A stretch of 6,590 nt of DNA from Pseudomonadota bacterium (GTDB lineage: Bacteria > Pseudomonadota > Gammaproteobacteria > Burkholderiales > Burkholderiaceae_B): NCBI GenBank assembly GCA_023427945.1, contig JAEYZR010000220.1, positions 1-6,590 on the forward strand, given 5' to 3'. Made by a program: the position numbers and the translations under genes. This document shows positions 4,952 to 6,590 of this stretch, one piece after another. The first letter of the stretch is position 1. Each line of letters begins with the position of its first letter. Under the pieces are notes generated by a model. That model saw only the letters and a list, made by a program, of their open reading frames with translations, searched no databases and had not been told where the DNA came from.

Positions 4952-6590
4952 CAGCGCTGTGCCTGGCGCACAGCAATGGCCTGCAGCGCCGACGCCAGCG
5001 CCAGCGTGTCGTAAGGCTTGCGCACGACGACGGCCCGATCGAGTTCGATCATGCGCGGGTCTGCATTGGCGATCACGACACCCAGGTCGGGAAGCTGTTG
5101 CCGCGCTTTCCACACGAAGTGCTCGCCACTCATGTCGGGCAGGTCGATATCGGTGATCACCGCGTCGATATGCGTGTCATGAATACATGCAAGTGCTGCC
5201 GCTGCGCTCGCTGCCGGAACCACCTCATGCCCCAGGCCACGCAGCATCTCGACGATATGCACGCGTATGTCGGGGTCCTGCTCCACCAAAAGGAGCCTGG
5301 TCACCGCCGGTGATGCCGCCGTCTCGCCCCCGAACATGCCCAGCCCATCATGCCGTGCGTCGCTGGACGCGTGGCGTGATGCCGCGGCGTGCGCCGATGC
5401 CGCCGCAAAGGCGGGCACGAAGTCCCCGGAGGCTGCGGCGCGAACATGCTCGGCCGACGTGGGCGCAGACGATGGGGTGTGGCCTGCTGCGGTCTGCGCA
5501 GGCAGTCCCCCGTCTGAGGGCGTGCCTTCCGACGCGCGTGCACGATAGGGGGCTTGCGGCACGTCCGAAGACGATCTGCGCAAACGGGCGTCGAGCACCT
5601 GCCGCAGTTTGCGTGCCAGCGCATCGCCCCCATAGGGCTTGCCCAGAAGCTCGACCCCGGCATCCAGCCTGCCCCCGTGAACGATGGCGTTTTCGGTATA
5701 GCCCGAGGTGAACAGCACCATCAGGTCCGGCAAGCGCTTGCGCGCCAGCCGGGCCAGTTCGGGGCTGCGCAGCGTTCCCGGCATCACCACATCGGTGAAC
5801 AGCAGGTCGATGTGCACACCACTCTCGACAATTTTCAGGGCACTGGCGGCATCATGTGCCGTCAGCACGTGATAGCCCAGATCCCTCATCATCTCCACCA
5901 CGGTGCCGCGCACCTGCTCGTCGTCTTCCGCCACCAGGATCGTCTCGTGACCGCCCACGACAGGCGCAACCGCCGCAACCACCGTTTCGTCTTCGGCGTC
6001 CAGCGAGCGGGGCAGATAAAGCTTGACCGAGGTGCCGTGGCCCACTTCACTGTAGATCTTGACGTGACCGCCCGACTGCTTGACGAAGCCATACACCATG
6101 GACAGCCCCAGCCCCGTTCCCTTTCCTTCCGGCTTGGTGGAAAAGAAAGGCTCGAACGCTTCAGCCATCACTTCCGGCGTCATGCCGTGTCCGGTATCGG
6201 TGACGGCCAGCAACACGTATTGCCCGGCAACGACCTCGGCATGCGCACGCGCATAGGTATCGTCGAGAAAAGCGTTGCCCACCTCTATGGTGAGCTTGCC
6301 CACCCCGCCCATTGCATCGCGCGCGTTAATCGCCAGATTCAACACGGCATTCTCGACCTGCGTGGGATCCACGCAGGTGTTCCACAGGCCGGCGGACACC
6401 ACGGTTTCGATCTCCACCGCGTCGCCCAGGCTTCGGTGCAGCATATCCTCGATGCCACTGATCAGGCGCCCGATCTTGATGACCCGCGGCTCCAGCGCCT
6501 GGCGTCTGCCGAAGGCCAGCAACTGGCTGGCCAGTTTCGCGCCACGCGCCACGCCTGAACGTGCGTTGTCCACCCGGCGCAACGCACGTT
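4951..6590 (-). CDS. Hybrid sensor histidine kinase with two C-terminal receiver domains (5' end outside window)
   Basis: C-terminal portion of a two-component phosphorelay kinase; the frame is open through the right edge, so the sensor and the phospho-accepting His are not visible, and the TTG at 6582 is internal. Counting from that TTG: end of the dimerization helix (ARGAKLASQLLAFGRRQAL, 12-30); HATPase domain with N box NLAINARDAM (82-91), G1 box DTGHGM (129-134), F box FEPFFSTK (143-150) and G2 box GKGTGLGL (153-160); receiver 1 (about 213-331) with acidic pair E219/D220, phospho-acceptor D264 in TDVVMPG, T292/S293 and K315; an Ala/Ser/His-rich linker (about 335-425); and receiver 2 (about 428-537) with D478 in TDIDLP and K522. 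HATPase plus receiver 1 match the common PAS-hybrid kinase type whose receiver carries FTSGYTENAIVHGGRLD. Receiver 2 lacks normal active-site residues (see findings). Convergent with the copper operon; target and signal unknown. Confidence 0.93.
   Translation of the reverse strand, partial: RALRRVDNARSGVARGAKLASQLLAFGRRQALEPRVIKIGRLISGIEDMLHRSLGDAVEIETVVSAGLWNTCVDPTQVENAVLNLAINARDAMGGVGKLTIEVGNAFLDDTYARAHAEVVAGQYVLLAVTDTGHGMTPEVMAEAFEPFFSTKPEGKGTGLGLSMVYGFVKQSGGHVKIYSEVGHGTSVKLYLPRSLDAEDETVVAAVAPVVGGHETILVAEDDEQVRGTVVEMMRDLGYHVLTAHDAASALKIVESGVHIDLLFTDVVMPGTLRSPELARLARKRLPDLMVLFTSGYTENAIVHGGRLDAGVELLGKPYGGDALARKLRQVLDARLRRSSSDVPQAPYRARASEGTPSDGGLPAQTAAGHTPSSAPTSAEHVRAAASGDFVPAFAAASAHAAASRHASSDARHDGLGMFGGETAASPAVTRLLLVEQDPDIRVHIVEMLRGLGHEVVPAASAAAALACIHDTHIDAVITDIDLPDMSGEHFVWKARQQLPDLGVVIANADPRMIELDRAVVVRKPYDTLALASALQAIAVRQAQR

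Noticed and set aside
5554..6558. 334-codon open frame on the plus strand opposite the kinase gene
   Set aside because: Antisense shadow of the HATPase and receiver domains, His/Gln/Arg-rich, without start signals or known motifs.

Overview
The window is GC-rich with long antisense open frames, as is usual in high-GC genomes. A Bug-type (tripartite tricarboxylate transporter family) periplasmic binding protein next to Sco/PCu(A)C copper-delivery genes points to a betaproteobacterium of the order Burkholderiales, most likely near Bordetella/Achromobacter (Alcaligenaceae). This placement is inferred from gene families and composition, not from a marker gene. No rRNA, tRNA, CRISPR array, insertion sequence or phage gene was seen.

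Layout. (1) 1-907 (+): the C-terminal 301 codons of a glycogen debranching enzyme (GlgX), cut by the left edge, ending in a strong intrinsic terminator. (2) 933-1442 (-): a GNAT acetyltransferase of the YpeA type, convergent with glgX; its stop codon lies in the loop of the glgX terminator. (3) 1546-1875 (+): a 109-residue protein of unknown function. (4) 1951-2943 (-): an orphan Bug-type solute-binding protein. Genes 3 and 4 converge on a short gap built almost entirely of a degenerate 23-bp tandem repeat. (5) 2944-3220: divergent intergenic region with a perfect inverted repeat abutting a consensus -10 box. (6) 3221/3230-4881 (+): a probable three-gene copper-handling operon: a DUF2946-like membrane-anchored protein, a Sco-type lipoprotein and a PCu(A)C periplasmic copper chaperone, closed by a hairpin terminator. 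(7) 4951-6590 (-): the C-terminal part of a hybrid sensor histidine kinase with two receiver domains, running off the right edge.

How the genes work together. Sco and PCu(A)C are known partners in delivering copper to the CuA site of cytochrome c oxidase in the periplasm, so genes in (6) probably serve respiratory oxidase assembly or copper handling. The DUF2946-like protein is placed with them by position and by family habit. The other genes look like unrelated neighbours.

No clearly new multi-gene system is visible. The points most worth a second look are the copper operon promoter (consensus -10, dyad, likely leaderless start), the 23-bp repeat block between convergent genes, and the degenerate second receiver of the kinase.
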